From the NCBI RefSeq assembly GCF_001610895.1, contig NZ_CP011273.1:5642001-5706000 (forward strand): a stretch of DNA of 64,000 nt, in the 5' to 3' direction. Under the pieces are notes generated by a model. That model saw only the letters and a list, made by a program, of their open reading frames with translations, was not told where the DNA came from and did not search any database. Position 1 is the first letter of the stretch. Each line of letters begins with the position of its first letter. A program made the position numbers and the translations under genes. Shown one piece after another: positions 1 through 8,511 of the stretch. Source of the DNA: Planctomyces sp. SH-PL62 (GTDB lineage: Bacteria > Planctomycetota > Planctomycetia > Isosphaerales > Isosphaeraceae).

Positions 1-146
1 TCCCCGCCCTCCTTCATCGACCGGTTGTCGGCGGCAGAGGCGTGAGCCTTCCCGACGCGGGTGTCGGGGAAGACGCTGGCGTAGAACTCGGCCGCCTTGC
101 GGGCCTCGCCGCTGTCGAACCACAGGCAGGTGATCAGCTTATTCAT
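1..146 (-). CDS. VOC/PhnB-like protein, N-terminal part (runs off window)
   Basis: The minus strand opens with ATG at 146 and encodes a 48-residue N-terminus starting [19 protein letters not shown], continuing through [14 protein letters not shown] and leaving the left edge of the window. This start resembles PhnB-type and 3-demethylubiquinone-methyltransferase-like members of the VOC (glyoxalase/bleomycin-resistance) superfamily, which use a paired beta-alpha-beta-beta-beta fold. AGGAG lies a few bases upstream of the ATG. The catalytic or metal-binding part is outside the window, so only family membership can be proposed. Confidence 0.6.
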   Translation of the reverse strand, partial: MNKLITCLWFDSGEARKAAEFYASVFPDTRVGKAHASAADNRSMKEGG

Positions 147-588
147 GGTCGTGCTCCTGGACGGGGACGGAACGATGCCGGATTGGAACCAGTTATCGGC
201 GGGAAGTCAACGGGCGTACAGTAATTTTAGTCGATCCCTCTTCGCGGGTGGCTCCTCTCCGTTGTTCGCTTCGCTCCGTCGCTCGCGCGACCACACTCCG
301 GTCAGCCTATCGTGGGCATTCGGAGGGTTTTGCCCTCCAAGGGGACGCTGCGCGCCTTCATTCAGGGGCTTCTTCCGAGGGTGACTGCCCTTTCCGAGGT
401 CCCCAAACATTTTTCTCTAAACCCATCAAATACCATTTAATCATTAGTGCGATCACTGGCACTGTCAGTCCAGCAAAAACACATGGGCCCAACCTAATAA
501 ATGCCATCAAAGTCGATATCAAATCCGTGTTCGGTAACGAGAAGATTTACCCCGCCTGCCCGGTGGCCGAAGGATTCTGCAAGCTGAA
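147..588. other. Intergenic region with no supported gene
   Basis: Reading frames here overlap each other and lack convincing codon structure or ribosome-binding sites. Bases about 415-560 are noticeably more AT-rich than their surroundings, which may mark decayed or transferred DNA next to the IS630 insertion. No hairpin with a T-run was found. Confidence 0.4.
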
Positions 589-590
589 TA

Positions 591-1624
591 CAGCGGTTTA
601 CCCCCGCTTGGCAGACGCGAAGGATGGCTACAGAGCCATGAGCGAGTGACGCGTCGGCTCGGGAGGCGTGCCGTGGGAAGACCTTATTCGGCGGATCTGC
701 GGGAGCGCGTGGTCGCGGCGGTGGACAGGGGCGAGGAGTCGCAACGCGCGATCGCCCGGCGGTTCGAGGTGAGCCCGTCGTTCGTGGTGCGGATGCTGCA
801 GCGTCGGCGTGCGAGCGGCGGCCTGGAGCCGGGGCCCCACGGCGGCGGGGCCGGGTTCAAGCTCGGGCTCGACGAGCGGATTCGCCTGTTCGAGTTGGTT
901 CGCCGGCACGCCGACGCCACGCCGAAGCAGATCAAGGAGCGGGGCGGCTTCGACTGCACGCTCGTGACGATCTGGCGGCCGTTGCGGCGGTCCGGCTGGA
1001 CGCGGAAGAAGAAGTCGCCGCACGCCGCCGAACGCGACCGCCCCGACGTCAAGGAGGCCCGCCGGAGGTCCCGCCGCAAGGCGAAGCGGCTCGATCCGAG
1101 ACGGCGGATCGTCCTGGACGAGGCCGGTGTCGACGCGTCGATGACCCCGACGCAAGCCCGGGCCCCGGGGGGGCGTCGGGCCGAGGGCTCGGCCCCGAAG
1201 GCGTGGCGGACGACGACCGTGGTCGCGGCGGCGGGCCTCGACGGCCTCCGCGGCGAGTCGGCGTTCGCCGGCGCCATGGACGAGCCGGCGTTCCGGACCT
1301 ACGCCGAAGGCGTGCTCGCGCCGAACCTGCGCCCCGGCGACGTCGTGGTGATGGACGACCTTCGCGTCCACGACTCGGAGGCGGCCGAGGCCGCGATCGA
1401 GCGGGCGGGGGCGAGAGGGATCCGGCCGCCGCCGTACAGCCCCGACCACGACCCCATCGAGGAGATGTGGTCGAAGCTCAAGGCCCGCCTGCGTCGGATC
1501 GCCGCGGGGACGACCCCGGCGTTGCATCAGGCGCCGGCCGACGCCCTCTACCAGACCACGGCCAAGGATATCGCCGGCTGGTTCAGGCATTCAGGGCTGT
1601 ATGCCATCCCGGGGTAAACCGCTG
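591..1624 (+). mobile_element. IS630-family insertion sequence, complete
   Basis: A 1034-bp element bounded by perfect 14-bp inverted repeats, CAGCGGTTTACCCC at 591-604 and GGGGTAAACCGCTG at 1611-1624. It is flanked by TA on both sides (589-590 and 1625-1626), the target duplication expected for IS630/Tc1-type transposition. It holds one transposase gene whose TAA stop lies inside the right inverted repeat. Intact ends and an intact gene suggest recent insertion. Confidence 0.92.
646..1617 (+). CDS. IS630-family transposase
   Basis: A 323-residue DDE transposase starting at GTG 646. The N-terminus carries a helix-turn-helix (about residues 20-55, including ESQRAIARRFEVSPSFVVRM), followed by a basic linker. 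The catalytic domain shows VLDEAGVD, VVMDDLRVH and YSPDHDPIEEMWSKLK, which match the three acidic motifs of IS630 enzymes. The stop codon lies in the right terminal repeat, so the gene fills the element. A start a few codons downstream at GTG 673 is possible. Its only expected role is to mobilise the surrounding IS. Confidence 0.9.
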   Translation: MTRRLGRRAVGRPYSADLRERVVAAVDRGEESQRAIARRFEVSPSFVVRMLQRRRASGGLEPGPHGGGAGFKLGLDERIRLFELVRRHADATPKQIKERGGFDCTLVTIWRPLRRSGWTRKKKSPHAAERDRPDVKEARRRSRRKAKRLDPRRRIVLDEAGVDASMTPTQARAPGGRRAEGSAPKAWRTTTVVAAAGLDGLRGESAFAGAMDEPAFRTYAEGVLAPNLRPGDVVVMDDLRVHDSEAAEAAIERAGARGIRPPPYSPDHDPIEEMWSKLKARLRRIAAGTTPALHQAPADALYQTTAKDIAGWFRHSGLYAIPG

Positions 1625-1688
1625 TAACATAGCAACTGGTAGCAACGGCGGGGGCAGGTCACGAGGTCTCCCGAGCCCAAGAGCAACC

Positions 1689-2441
1689 ATGAACCACTCC
1701 GACTCCACCCTCGCCGAAGACTTCGACTGGGCGCTCTTCCCGCAGGAAGCCACTGTCTCGCCGCTGAAGCGGTGGGTGCTCGGCCTGGAGGTCTCCTCCG
1801 TCGTCGTCCTCACCTGGTTGGTCTACCAGCCGCTCGCCGTCGTCCTGGCGTGCCTGGCGATTTCCTTCCGGGAGTTTCGGAGAGCTCGAGTCTCCGCGCG
1901 TGCCATCCCCGACAAAGCGGCCGCCTGGATCAGTTCGCTCTTCGGCTACGCGTGGGCCGCCTGGACGCTGGGGGTCGCCGCTTGCGCTACGTTCTTCGTC
2001 CTCGGGGTGATCAACGTCACCGTGGTGCATGACCGCGGGATGCCGGCGGGGGCAGGTACGGCGATGTTGCTCGCCCCATGCGGGTTCCTGGCCGCGCTGA
2101 CGCTCACGGCCGCCGGGTTGGTGATGGCGATCCGCTCGGGCCTCAGGATATGGATCGGCGAGGGGATGAATCAGGCCCGCACCTTGCTCCTGGGCCTGCT
2201 GATCCTCCTCTTCACGGTGTTCGGGATCGGCCCGCTGCTCGTGCTCCTGAGTGCGAACATCGACCGGAACTCGGGCCCGGGGATCGGCGCTTTCATCTCA
2301 TGGGTCGGCCTCCTTGCGGCGACGTTCGCCGGGCCGATCGCAATCCTGATCGTCCTGGACCGGATCAGCAGGCGAGTGCTCGCCTCACATCCCGGGACGT
2401 ACGGTCCGAAGGTGCCGAGCTTGAAGAAGTGGGATGTCTGA
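1689..2441 (+). CDS. Multi-pass membrane protein of unknown function
   Basis: Encodes 250 residues from ATG 1689. The N-terminal ~35 residues are acidic and soluble (EDFDWALFP). They are followed by five or more hydrophobic stretches, including VLGLEVSSVVVLTWLVYQ, TLGVAACATFFVLGVINV, FLAALTLTAAGLVMAI, LLLGLLILLFTVFGIGPLL and LAATFAGPIAILIVLD, so it is probably an inner-membrane protein. No enzymatic motif is visible and I do not recognise the family. It begins 63 bp beyond the IS630 element, so its native promoter may have been displaced by the insertion. Confidence 0.6.
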   Translation: MNHSDSTLAEDFDWALFPQEATVSPLKRWVLGLEVSSVVVLTWLVYQPLAVVLACLAISFREFRRARVSARAIPDKAAAWISSLFGYAWAAWTLGVAACATFFVLGVINVTVVHDRGMPAGAGTAMLLAPCGFLAALTLTAAGLVMAIRSGLRIWIGEGMNQARTLLLGLLILLFTVFGIGPLLVLLSANIDRNSGPGIGAFISWVGLLAATFAGPIAILIVLDRISRRVLASHPGTYGPKVPSLKKWDV

Positions 2442-2621
2442 ATCGCGATGCACTACAGCCTCGCTAAACACCTGCCCAGCTAACCCTCGTGTCGAGCCTT
2501 CGTAAAATCCGACTGTCAGAAGTTGGTTCGGGGGATCCACGATGATCGGCGGGCCGCTCAGCGATGGATGGTCGGGCAAGGCGAGCCAGCCCCTGCCGTA
2601 TGGGCCCGGAGTGCGAGCGTC

Positions 2622-3152
2622 ATGCGAATCCTGGCGGTCTCGGGCAGCCTACGGGCTAGGTCTTCCAATACGGCGGCGTTGAAGGCGGCCGTGAAGCTTG
2701 CCCCGCCCGACATGCAGATCCATCTCTTCGAGGGGATCGCGAGCCTTCCCCACTTCAACCCGGACGTCGACGAGTCAGGGCCGCCTCCATCCGTGCACGA
2801 GTGGAGAAGACAAGTTGGAGCGGCCCGGGGGCTCCTCATCTGCAGCCCGGAATATGCCAGGGGCGTCGCGGGCGTCATGAAGAACGCCCTCGACTGGCTC
2901 GTGAGAGGCCCGGAGTTTTACGAGAAGCCCGTCGCCGTCATCAACGCCTCGCCCCGGTCCACCCACGCCGACGCCAGCCTGCGCCTGACCTTGGCCACCA
3001 TGTCCGGTCGGGTGATCGAAGCCGCCTCGATCGCCGTGCCCCTGCTCGGTCGCGGCCTCGACGCCGACGGCATCGCTGCCGACCCTTCCCTCTCATCGTC
3101 GCTCCGCGACGCACTTCGCAGTTTCGCGGACGCCATCGGGGCCGGATCGTAA
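2622..3152 (+). CDS. NAD(P)H-dependent FMN reductase
   Basis: A 176-residue flavodoxin-fold protein starting MRILAVSGSLRARSSN at ATG 2622. The GSLR-x-x-S-x-N phosphate loop binds FMN, and SPEYARGVAGVMKNALDWL is the second signature of the NADPH-dependent FMN reductase family (chromate and azo-dye reductases and quinone reductases such as ChrR). These enzymes transfer two electrons from NAD(P)H through FMN to quinones, metals or xenobiotics and protect against redox cycling. The gene stands alone, so its substrate cannot be inferred. An upstream in-frame start at 2523 would add residues unlike the family. Confidence 0.85.
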   Translation: MRILAVSGSLRARSSNTAALKAAVKLAPPDMQIHLFEGIASLPHFNPDVDESGPPPSVHEWRRQVGAARGLLICSPEYARGVAGVMKNALDWLVRGPEFYEKPVAVINASPRSTHADASLRLTLATMSGRVIEAASIAVPLLGRGLDADGIAADPSLSSSLRDALRSFADAIGAGS

Positions 3153-3221
3153 CGGCGAGTCTTGCGTCCGAAACCTGAACGCATGCCCAGACAACACGTT
3201 CTATCGAATCGGCCATAAAAT

Positions 3222-3251
3222 CTCCCCGGGACTTACCTGTTTCCCGGGGAG
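3222..3251. terminator. Strong hairpin downstream of the FMN reductase
   Basis: CTCCCCGGGA (3222-3231) and TCCCGGGGAG (3242-3251) form a perfect 10-bp stem with a 10-base loop. An AAAA run at 3217-3220 makes it look like an intrinsic terminator when read on the minus strand. On the plus strand it lacks a T-run but could still pause transcription after the reductase gene. Confidence 0.5.
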
Positions 3252-3255
3252 TTGA

Positions 3256-3474
3256 CCGACGTCCGACGAACTCGAATCGGCCCTGGCCGAGCTGACCGAA
3301 GCCCGCGAGAAGCTGGAGGCCGTCCGGGCCACGCTGACGCAGGTTCTGGGCGTCACGCACGACGACCAGGCCGTGGTCGAGAAGGCGAAGGCTGGGCTGG
3401 AGCGGATCGACGCCGAGGTCGCCAGTGTGGAGCGGGCGATCGGGGAGGTGGCGAGGCAGGTGGTGAGGGCCTGA
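3256..3474 (+). pseudogene. Truncated coiled-coil protein remnant
   Basis: An open frame begins immediately after a TGA at 3253-3255 and runs to TGA 3472-3474, with codon use typical of this GC-rich region. The translation (DELESALAELTEAREKLEAV, later GLERIDAEVASVERAIGEV) has a clear coiled-coil heptad pattern. There is no ATG, GTG or TTG start near its beginning; the first possible start is a GTG in the middle. It is probably the 3' end of a gene that lost its beginning, or a gene with an unusual start. Confidence 0.4.
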
Positions 3475-3522
3475 AGAGCAAGGGAAGCTGGTCGGCTCTC
3501 CTACCCTCATCTCAAGCAGATC

Positions 3523-4344
3523 TCAACGGTTTCGCTTGCGGAAAACATCGGTGTTGCCCGCCTCGAATTCGTCGAGTTTTGGCTTGACCCAGTTGCGGAA
3601 CTCGTCGGTCATGTCCTCGAACCTGCAGTGATCGATGAAGATGGCATGTCGGAGTGCGAAGTAGGCGCCCTGATCGCCGTCTAGGTTTATCAGAATGCCA
3701 CCAAACACGAAGGCCGGAGCTTCGAATTTCACGGTCTTCAGGAAGTTGAACAGGGTCTCCACCGTCTCACGGTAAATGACTTCTGCCGCTCGCACGAATC
3801 GCCAGGCGTAGGTCGACTTACCCAGGTGTAGTATCTCGTTGGAGTGCTTGAGCATCAGCTGCTCAAGCGACTCTTGCTGATAGTCGTGAGGATCGAAATC
3901 CGCCGGTTGTTTCGGGTGGATCCCGCCCGCCACCAGCTTTTGCAGAGCCGCTGCTGCGGCGCCGCAGCAATCCGAAGGCTTCGACTGCCCCGGTCGGAGG
4001 ACTTTGCCAACCTGCCCGTCATCGGTTATCCCGACGTGTGGGCCGACTACCATTAGCGCCGCCCCTTCCTCGGGGAGGTGATGCGAAAACGCTCCGATGC
4101 CTGTCCTGCCGACGAACGGATAGCCGTCGAGGCCCCCGAGGACGAACGGCCCGATCATGTCGTTGTCGGGGAGCTGAACGCTGTTGAGATCGTCGCTGCA
4201 GACGCTTGTGAGAAATGCGATCTGATCCTCGCGTAGTTCAAGCTCTTTCTCAGTGTAATCGAGGAGAGCTTCGATGAGTTCGCAGGCTTTAATTGCGCCG
4301 GGGTAGTAATCACTGACGAATGAAGTCGCTCGCAGTTGAAACAT
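3523..4344 (-). CDS. LCIB/LCIC-family (theta-class) carbonic anhydrase
   Basis: A 273-residue protein from ATG 4344. The central block carries GGLDGYPFVGRTGIGAFSHH, GPHVGI (101-106), GKVLRPGQ and CCGAAA (126-131). This combination is the signature of the limiting-CO2-inducible LCIB/LCIC family, theta-type zinc carbonic anhydrases known from algal CO2-concentrating mechanisms and from bacteria. Candidate zinc ligands are Cys49, His88 or His89, and Cys126 or Cys127; the exact assignment needs alignment. The expected reaction is CO2 hydration to bicarbonate in the cytoplasm. No carbon-fixation gene is adjacent, so its metabolic role here is open. Family assignment is from motif recognition. Confidence 0.7.
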   Translation of the reverse strand: MFQLRATSFVSDYYPGAIKACELIEALLDYTEKELELREDQIAFLTSVCSDDLNSVQLPDNDMIGPFVLGGLDGYPFVGRTGIGAFSHHLPEEGAALMVVGPHVGITDDGQVGKVLRPGQSKPSDCCGAAAAALQKLVAGGIHPKQPADFDPHDYQQESLEQLMLKHSNEILHLGKSTYAWRFVRAAEVIYRETVETLFNFLKTVKFEAPAFVFGGILINLDGDQGAYFALRHAIFIDHCRFEDMTDEFRNWVKPKLDEFEAGNTDVFRKRNR

Positions 4345-4454
4345 GAGTTTGCCTCTCTCGGGGTTCGAAGCGGAAACCTGGCCGTCTTTGGCCTCAACGC
4401 CTGTTTGTGCGATTCGATCGGCTCAACTCGTCGCCTTCGATGAGTAACAAGTGA

Positions 4455-4760
4455 CGAGCCCTTTCATACACTGACGACTTCCATCCGAAGGACGGTCTCG
4501 CCTTCGTCCGGCTTGAGAAAGGGCTCTGCGTCCCGATAGATCTGAACTGGCCATCGGCCGTTCGCATCGCATGGGCCGCCATGCTGAAGACCAGCGAATT
4601 CACCAAGGCAAAACTCGAAAGTCTCGGTATCAGCTACCTGTTCCTCGCCAGTCTGCTCGGTAGCAGCCGACCCTTCCACGTCACGAGGGTACAGGGTTTC
4701 AAAATCCTCACGCTCGGCGAATTCATGAAGGGGGCGGCCGAAGCAGATGCAAAGCTCTAG
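4455..4760 (+). pseudogene. C-terminal remnant of an unrecognised protein
   Basis: Within the 665-bp gap between the carbonic anhydrase and the nitrilase gene, one frame stays open from just after TGA (about 4452) to TAG 4758-4760. It reads like real protein: GLAFVRLEKGLCVPIDLNWP, then IAWAAMLKTSEFTKAKLESL and RVQGFKILTLGEFMKGAA. No start codon precedes it in frame, and a similarly protein-like but stop-ended stretch lies just upstream. I take it as the decayed 3' end of a lost gene of unknown function. Bases 4761-5009 hold nothing I can support. Confidence 0.35.
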
Positions 4761-5009
4761 GCAGGACTGGCGGGCCGCAATAGAGGGCTCACGCCAGCAT
4801 AATCTGGCTGGCCCTTTGCATCCGCCCGAACGGCTATACCTTCACCGAGGCCCATCGACTTTGGCACTCCGGGTCGGGGTCGCCTCCAGGTTGTCGTCGT
4901 ACGGGAGCGTCACGCTCGCCCTCCAGCCGCACGCCGAATCAGTCGGGATCACGGGGTGATACGCCCCGCTTCCGGCACCCCAGACGGGCCGTTCCTGCCA
5001 TCATCCAGC

Positions 5010-5960
5010 TCAGGGCTTCCCCGGACCGGGCGGACCATCCGTGGCGATCGGCTTCACGATCTCCCCGTAGGCATCCGGCCTCCGCTGCCGGAGGTTCCGG
5101 CTGTTCAGCCGGGCCTTCCGAACCCGTCCCAGATCGATCGTGGCGATGACGTAGCCCTCCTCCGGCTCCTTGCAGACGGCGAGGATCTCGGCGGGCCACT
5201 GGCCGATGGTCGTCCCCGACCCGTAGGCCTGGTTCGTGGCGACCATCGCCACTTCGTCCTGGAACATCGCCGACTTGACCAGGAAGTCCTCCACCGTCCC
5301 CTTCCGGCCGTTGATCCAGACCAGGATCTCGGCCCCTTTGAGCGACAGGATGCGGGACGACTCCGGGAACCAGCCGTCGTAGCAGGTCAGGATGCCGACC
5401 CGGCCGAAGTCCAGGTCGAAGACCGGGAACTCGTCACCCCGCTTCATCTTCCATTCAGGGTCATTCGTCGAGTACCACTCGTCGTCCTTGCCCTGCGGGG
5501 GGCTGGACCAGGGCGGCTGGCCCTCGGAATGGTCCACGGCGGCGTGGACCTTGCGGTACTTGCCGGCGATCTCGCCGGAACGGTCGAACAGCAGGGCCGT
5601 GTTGGCGAACGACCCGTCCTCGGAGACCTCCCAGCAACCCACGACCACGTAAATCTTCCCCGCCGCCGCCGCCCCGGCGATCCGCTCGGTCTGCGGGCCG
5701 GGGACGGAGATCCGGCCCAGCAGATACTCCGGGAAGACGACGAGCTGCGCCCCGTCCCCGGCCGCCTTCTCGACGTATCGGACCACGGCCTCGCTCGGGT
5801 CGAATCCCGGCCGTGGCAGGTCGGTCTTGTCGTAGCCTAGCATCTGGACCGCCGCCACCTTCACCTGCGTCGGCTTGGGGGGCTCCCCGCCCCATGCGAC
5901 GGCGGTGGGCAGCAGCATGAACAGGGATGCGGAGAACAGCGAACTCGACCGAAAGCCCAT
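5010..5960 (-). CDS. Exported carbon-nitrogen hydrolase (nitrilase superfamily)
   Basis: A 316-residue protein from ATG 5960, chosen because GGAGG lies 7-8 bases upstream; an in-frame ATG 33 bases earlier has no such site. A signal peptide (FSASLFMLLPTAVAWG) suggests export. The nitrilase triad is visible as Glu78 in FPEYLLG, Lys137 in KYRKVH and Cys193 in TCYDGWFPE. The superfamily hydrolyses amides, nitriles or carbamoyl compounds via a thioester. The substrate is unknown. It is the last gene of a minus-strand run with cupin, TspO and a secreted protein, separated by short gaps, so co-transcription is likely. Confidence 0.85.
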   Translation of the reverse strand: MGFRSSSLFSASLFMLLPTAVAWGGEPPKPTQVKVAAVQMLGYDKTDLPRPGFDPSEAVVRYVEKAAGDGAQLVVFPEYLLGRISVPGPQTERIAGAAAAGKIYVVVGCWEVSEDGSFANTALLFDRSGEIAGKYRKVHAAVDHSEGQPPWSSPPQGKDDEWYSTNDPEWKMKRGDEFPVFDLDFGRVGILTCYDGWFPESSRILSLKGAEILVWINGRKGTVEDFLVKSAMFQDEVAMVATNQAYGSGTTIGQWPAEILAVCKEPEEGYVIATIDLGRVRKARLNSRNLRQRRPDAYGEIVKPIATDGPPGPGKP

Positions 5961-6004
5961 CTGCGTTCCTCCCTCGCCCCATCGATGAGACACCGAAGGC
6001 GCAT

Positions 6005-6364
6005 TCAGATTCTTTGAGGTTCCAACACGGTCCTCTCGCCGGGCGCATCACCGGTGTTCAACGTCCCGACCGGCTCGAAGAGCAGGACATGCACCTCGTG
6101 CTGCGCAACGGGGCGATGCTCGATTCCTCGTGGCACGATCGGGAACTCGCCCTCTTCCAGCCACACCCGCCGGTCCCGGAAGTCCATGCGGAAGCGCCCC
6201 TGGACGACCAGGAACAGCTCGTCCTCGGCGTCGTGCTCGTGCCGGACGAACTCGCCCTGGAACTTCACGAGCTTGACGTGTCGCCCGTTCGATTCGCCGA
6301 CGATCCGGGGATTCCAGTGGTTCTGGAACAGTGCCAACTTCTCGCGAAGACTCACCTTCGTCAC
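6005..6364 (-). CDS. Cupin-domain protein
   Basis: A 119-residue single-domain cupin. His42, His44 and Glu49 in RHEHDAEDELFLVVQG, with His83 in GIEHRPVA, supply the usual metal ligands of cupin motifs 1 and 2. Small cupins of this type resemble the phosphomannose-isomerase C-terminal fold and act as metal-dependent isomerases, dioxygenases or sensors; the reaction cannot be read from the sequence. The gene starts 13 bp after the TspO gene ends and precedes the nitrilase gene by 44 bp, so the three are probably one transcript. It is likely cytoplasmic, as no signal peptide is visible. Confidence 0.82.
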   Translation of the reverse strand: MTKVSLREKLALFQNHWNPRIVGESNGRHVKLVKFQGEFVRHEHDAEDELFLVVQGRFRMDFRDRRVWLEEGEFPIVPRGIEHRPVAQHEVHVLLFEPVGTLNTGDAPGERTVLEPQRI

Positions 6365-6377
6365 GGCTCGGCCCTCG

Positions 6378-6785
6378 TCAGGATCGTCCCCAGTTCATCC
6401 AGGTGATCGACAGTTGCAGGACGGTCGCTGTCGAGACCCAGATCAGGTACGGCACCTGGGCGACGGCGACCCAGCGGTAGTGCTTCCAGACGGCGACGAT
6501 CATCCAGAGGATCGTCGCCCAGACGATCAGGATGTCCACGGAGGCCAGCGGCAGGTTCCGCAGCCCGAACTGGATCGGCGTGAAGATCAGGTTGGCCACG
6601 AGGTTGACGGCGAAGGGCGTCGCCACTCGCCGGGGGATCTTCCTCCGAACCGCCTGCACGAACACGAACAGGCACGTGACCAGGATGATCGGGTAGAGGA
6701 TCTGCCAGACCAGCCCGATGGTCGATGGGCTCGGAGTCCAGGACGGCTTCGCCAGGCCGTCGTACCAGACCATGAAGTTATTCAT
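6378..6785 (-). CDS. TspO/MBR family tryptophan-rich sensory protein
   Basis: A 135-residue membrane protein with five predicted helices, the normal size for the family. The diagnostic WYDGLAKPSWTPSPSTIGLVW near the N-terminus matches the TspO W-x-x-L-x-KP-x-W-x-P signature. Bacterial TspO proteins bind porphyrins and related ligands and are linked to stress or tetrapyrrole regulation. The gene sits between a secreted protein (25 bp upstream) and the cupin gene on the same strand. Clear Trp-rich helices (ATILWMIVAVWKHYRWVAVA) make the call secure; the ligand is unknown. Confidence 0.88.
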   Translation of the reverse strand: MNNFMVWYDGLAKPSWTPSPSTIGLVWQILYPIILVTCLFVFVQAVRRKIPRRVATPFAVNLVANLIFTPIQFGLRNLPLASVDILIVWATILWMIVAVWKHYRWVAVAQVPYLIWVSTATVLQLSITWMNWGRS

Positions 6786-6809
6786 ATCGGCGTTTCCATC
6801 GACGATCGA

Positions 6810-7694
6810 TCAAGGACGACCTCCGCCGCCCGGACCCGAGCCCGTCCCGATCCGCTCCGTGCCGACCGCCAGGTCGTCGATCCAGAGCGTCTGGTCGTGC
6901 GGCACGCCGTCGTGGAAGTAGGGCAGCATCATGAACTGGTCGAACTTCATGTTCGGAAAGTCGGTCGAGCGGAACACCACGTCGTTGCGCTCGACGACGA
7001 GCTTGCCATCGACCCAGCCCCTCGCCTCGCCGTCCGGGTTCGGCTTGTCCCCGGCCGGATCCAGGCTGTTGAGCTTGAACATGGCCTCGACGCAGTGCCA
7101 CTCGCCGTCGTCGAACAGGACATCCCGGCTGTCGTGGAACGTGCCGTTGTAGCCGCCCCGCAGCGGCCCTTGCGTCAAGCCGTGGGGCGCATCCTCGTTC
7201 TGGATGTCCTGGGCCGCCAGCCGCAGCTTGCCGTTCACCGGCTCCACGTAGAGCGTCAGGCGGCTGGCGGCGGGGCCGTAGTACTTGCCGTTCTCGGTCG
7301 TCATGAAGTGCAGCAGGTGGGGGCCATACGGCTTGCCCGTCCAGGACCAGTCCGGGGACAGCTTCAGGTGGAACCGCAAGTAGACGACCTCGGTGGGCTC
7401 GATCGCATGACGCACCCCTGATGAATCGGAAGGCGTGAGCTTGCCCTTCGGGAAGTGGTACTGGATGGAGCGCCGGCCCACCGCCGCATCCTCGCCGAGC
7501 GTGAAGCGGTCGTCGCCGTCGTACCAGCCCCGAGTTTTCAGGTTCGTGTCCTCGAAGCCCTCGCTGAACAGGACGCCCGGACCGGTCGCCTCGTCGTCGG
7601 TGAAGATTCGGGCGTGGGCCAGGGCGTCGTGAAAAGTCACGGCGACGGCGAGAGCGATTAGGACGAACCCCGGCGTCGATGCCTGTCGAGTCAT
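6810..7694 (-). CDS. Secreted protein with a probable carbohydrate-binding beta-sandwich
   Basis: A 294-residue protein from ATG 7694, which has GGAGG six bases upstream. The N-terminus (MTRQASTPGFVLIALAVAVT) is a signal peptide. The mature part is rich in aromatic residues and polar strands (WSWTGKPYGPHLLHFMTTEN, GEWHCVEAMFKLNSL, DQTLWIDDLAVGTERIG). This resembles the polysaccharide-lyase-like concanavalin-A fold seen in planctomycete secreted proteins; no catalytic residue can be assigned. The C-terminus is Gly-rich (GTGSGPGGGGRP). It heads the minus-strand run with TspO, cupin and nitrilase genes. Confidence 0.65.
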   Translation of the reverse strand: MTRQASTPGFVLIALAVAVTFHDALAHARIFTDDEATGPGVLFSEGFEDTNLKTRGWYDGDDRFTLGEDAAVGRRSIQYHFPKGKLTPSDSSGVRHAIEPTEVVYLRFHLKLSPDWSWTGKPYGPHLLHFMTTENGKYYGPAASRLTLYVEPVNGKLRLAAQDIQNEDAPHGLTQGPLRGGYNGTFHDSRDVLFDDGEWHCVEAMFKLNSLDPAGDKPNPDGEARGWVDGKLVVERNDVVFRSTDFPNMKFDQFMMLPYFHDGVPHDQTLWIDDLAVGTERIGTGSGPGGGGRP

Positions 7695-7871
7695 GGCGAC
7701 CTCCCCATGCGGCCGAACTCCGGTCATGTCATCGCCGCCCATTGTCCCGCATTCTCGCCGACGATTCGACGCATCGCCGACCTCGGACCTTGAGATCGGC
7801 GAGCCCCGTCTCGATGCCGGGCGGATGCCGCAGCACGAACGAGGTGGAAGCCATGCTTCGGCCGCTCCGGG

Positions 7872-8300
7872 TCAACCATGGCGGACCCCCAGGGCCTCCT
7901 CGACCCATTCGGGGTCGCCCGGCAGCCTCCGCTCGTGCTCGTCGTACAGGAACCGATGCGCACGGCCCCCGAGCCGGTAACGCTCGGCCAGCCTCTCCCG
8001 CCAGTCGGAGACCGGGGCGTCGTCGCCGTGCAGGACCAGGATAGACTTCCCCGGCCGGGTGACCCGCCCCCTCGGCAGGCCCGTGTAGCGGTCGATCAGC
8101 CGCCGACGGAGCCCGCCCGCATCCCGCCCCCACGTCATCGCCAGGCGATCGAGCACGGCGGGCCAGAGATCGACGTGGCCGACCTCGGCGTCGAACCCCA
8201 GGTCGTGACAGGTCACCACCGCCCAGGACATCACACCCCCCGCCGGGCTCGGGAACCAGTAATAACCGCCTATGAGCGGCCTCGGACGTGGATCGGACAT
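7872..8300 (-). CDS. Conserved small protein of unknown function, leader-associated
   Basis: Encodes 142 residues from ATG 8300. Notable segments are LIGGYYWFPSPAGGVMSWAV, TCHDLGFDAEVGHVDLWPAV and YDEHERRLPGDPEWVEEAL. There is no signal peptide or transmembrane segment and I recognise no named domain. Its 5' leader (8301-8357 on the minus strand) contains the GACACCGGCGG motif and a hairpin, the same arrangement found before the plus-strand genes from 8.56 kb onward. It is therefore the divergent first member of that cassette array, with a shared upstream region at about 8358-8511. Confidence 0.6.
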   Translation of the reverse strand: MSDPRPRPLIGGYYWFPSPAGGVMSWAVVTCHDLGFDAEVGHVDLWPAVLDRLAMTWGRDAGGLRRRLIDRYTGLPRGRVTRPGKSILVLHGDDAPVSDWRERLAERYRLGGRAHRFLYDEHERRLPGDPEWVEEALGVRHG

Positions 8301-8357
8301 CGCACCTCGACCTCAAAGGGGGCCGGGACCGCCCCATGATAACCCACCGCCGGTGTC
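8301..8357 (-). repeat. Cassette leader L0 (motif plus hairpin, minus strand)
   Basis: On the minus strand GACACCGGCGG (8357-8347) is followed by a GGGGC/GCCCC stem (8335-8331 with 8323-8319) and then the ATG at 8300. It is the mirror-image member of the repeated leader family. Confidence 0.5.
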
Positions 8358-8511
8358 AGCTCCCGTGTCCACCGGCTATTGATCCCGAGCCCCCTCGACC
8401 CCCACCCCCTCGATCGCATTGACCCCGACGGGCCTGACCCACGGGTCCAGGCCGTCCCCCTTGGTCGTTAATATCCGCACGCCACCTCCCCTGGGCGCTC
8501 ATTGGTCCGCC

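Noticed and set aside
248-649. 133-residue plus-strand frame
   Set aside because: It begins and ends in low-quality sequence without a ribosome-binding site, crosses the IS630 left end and has no protein-like pattern.
1203-1688. Extended upstream start of the membrane protein at 1689
   Set aside because: The extension is the out-of-frame translation of the IS630 transposase; the ATG at 1689 lies beyond the IS end.
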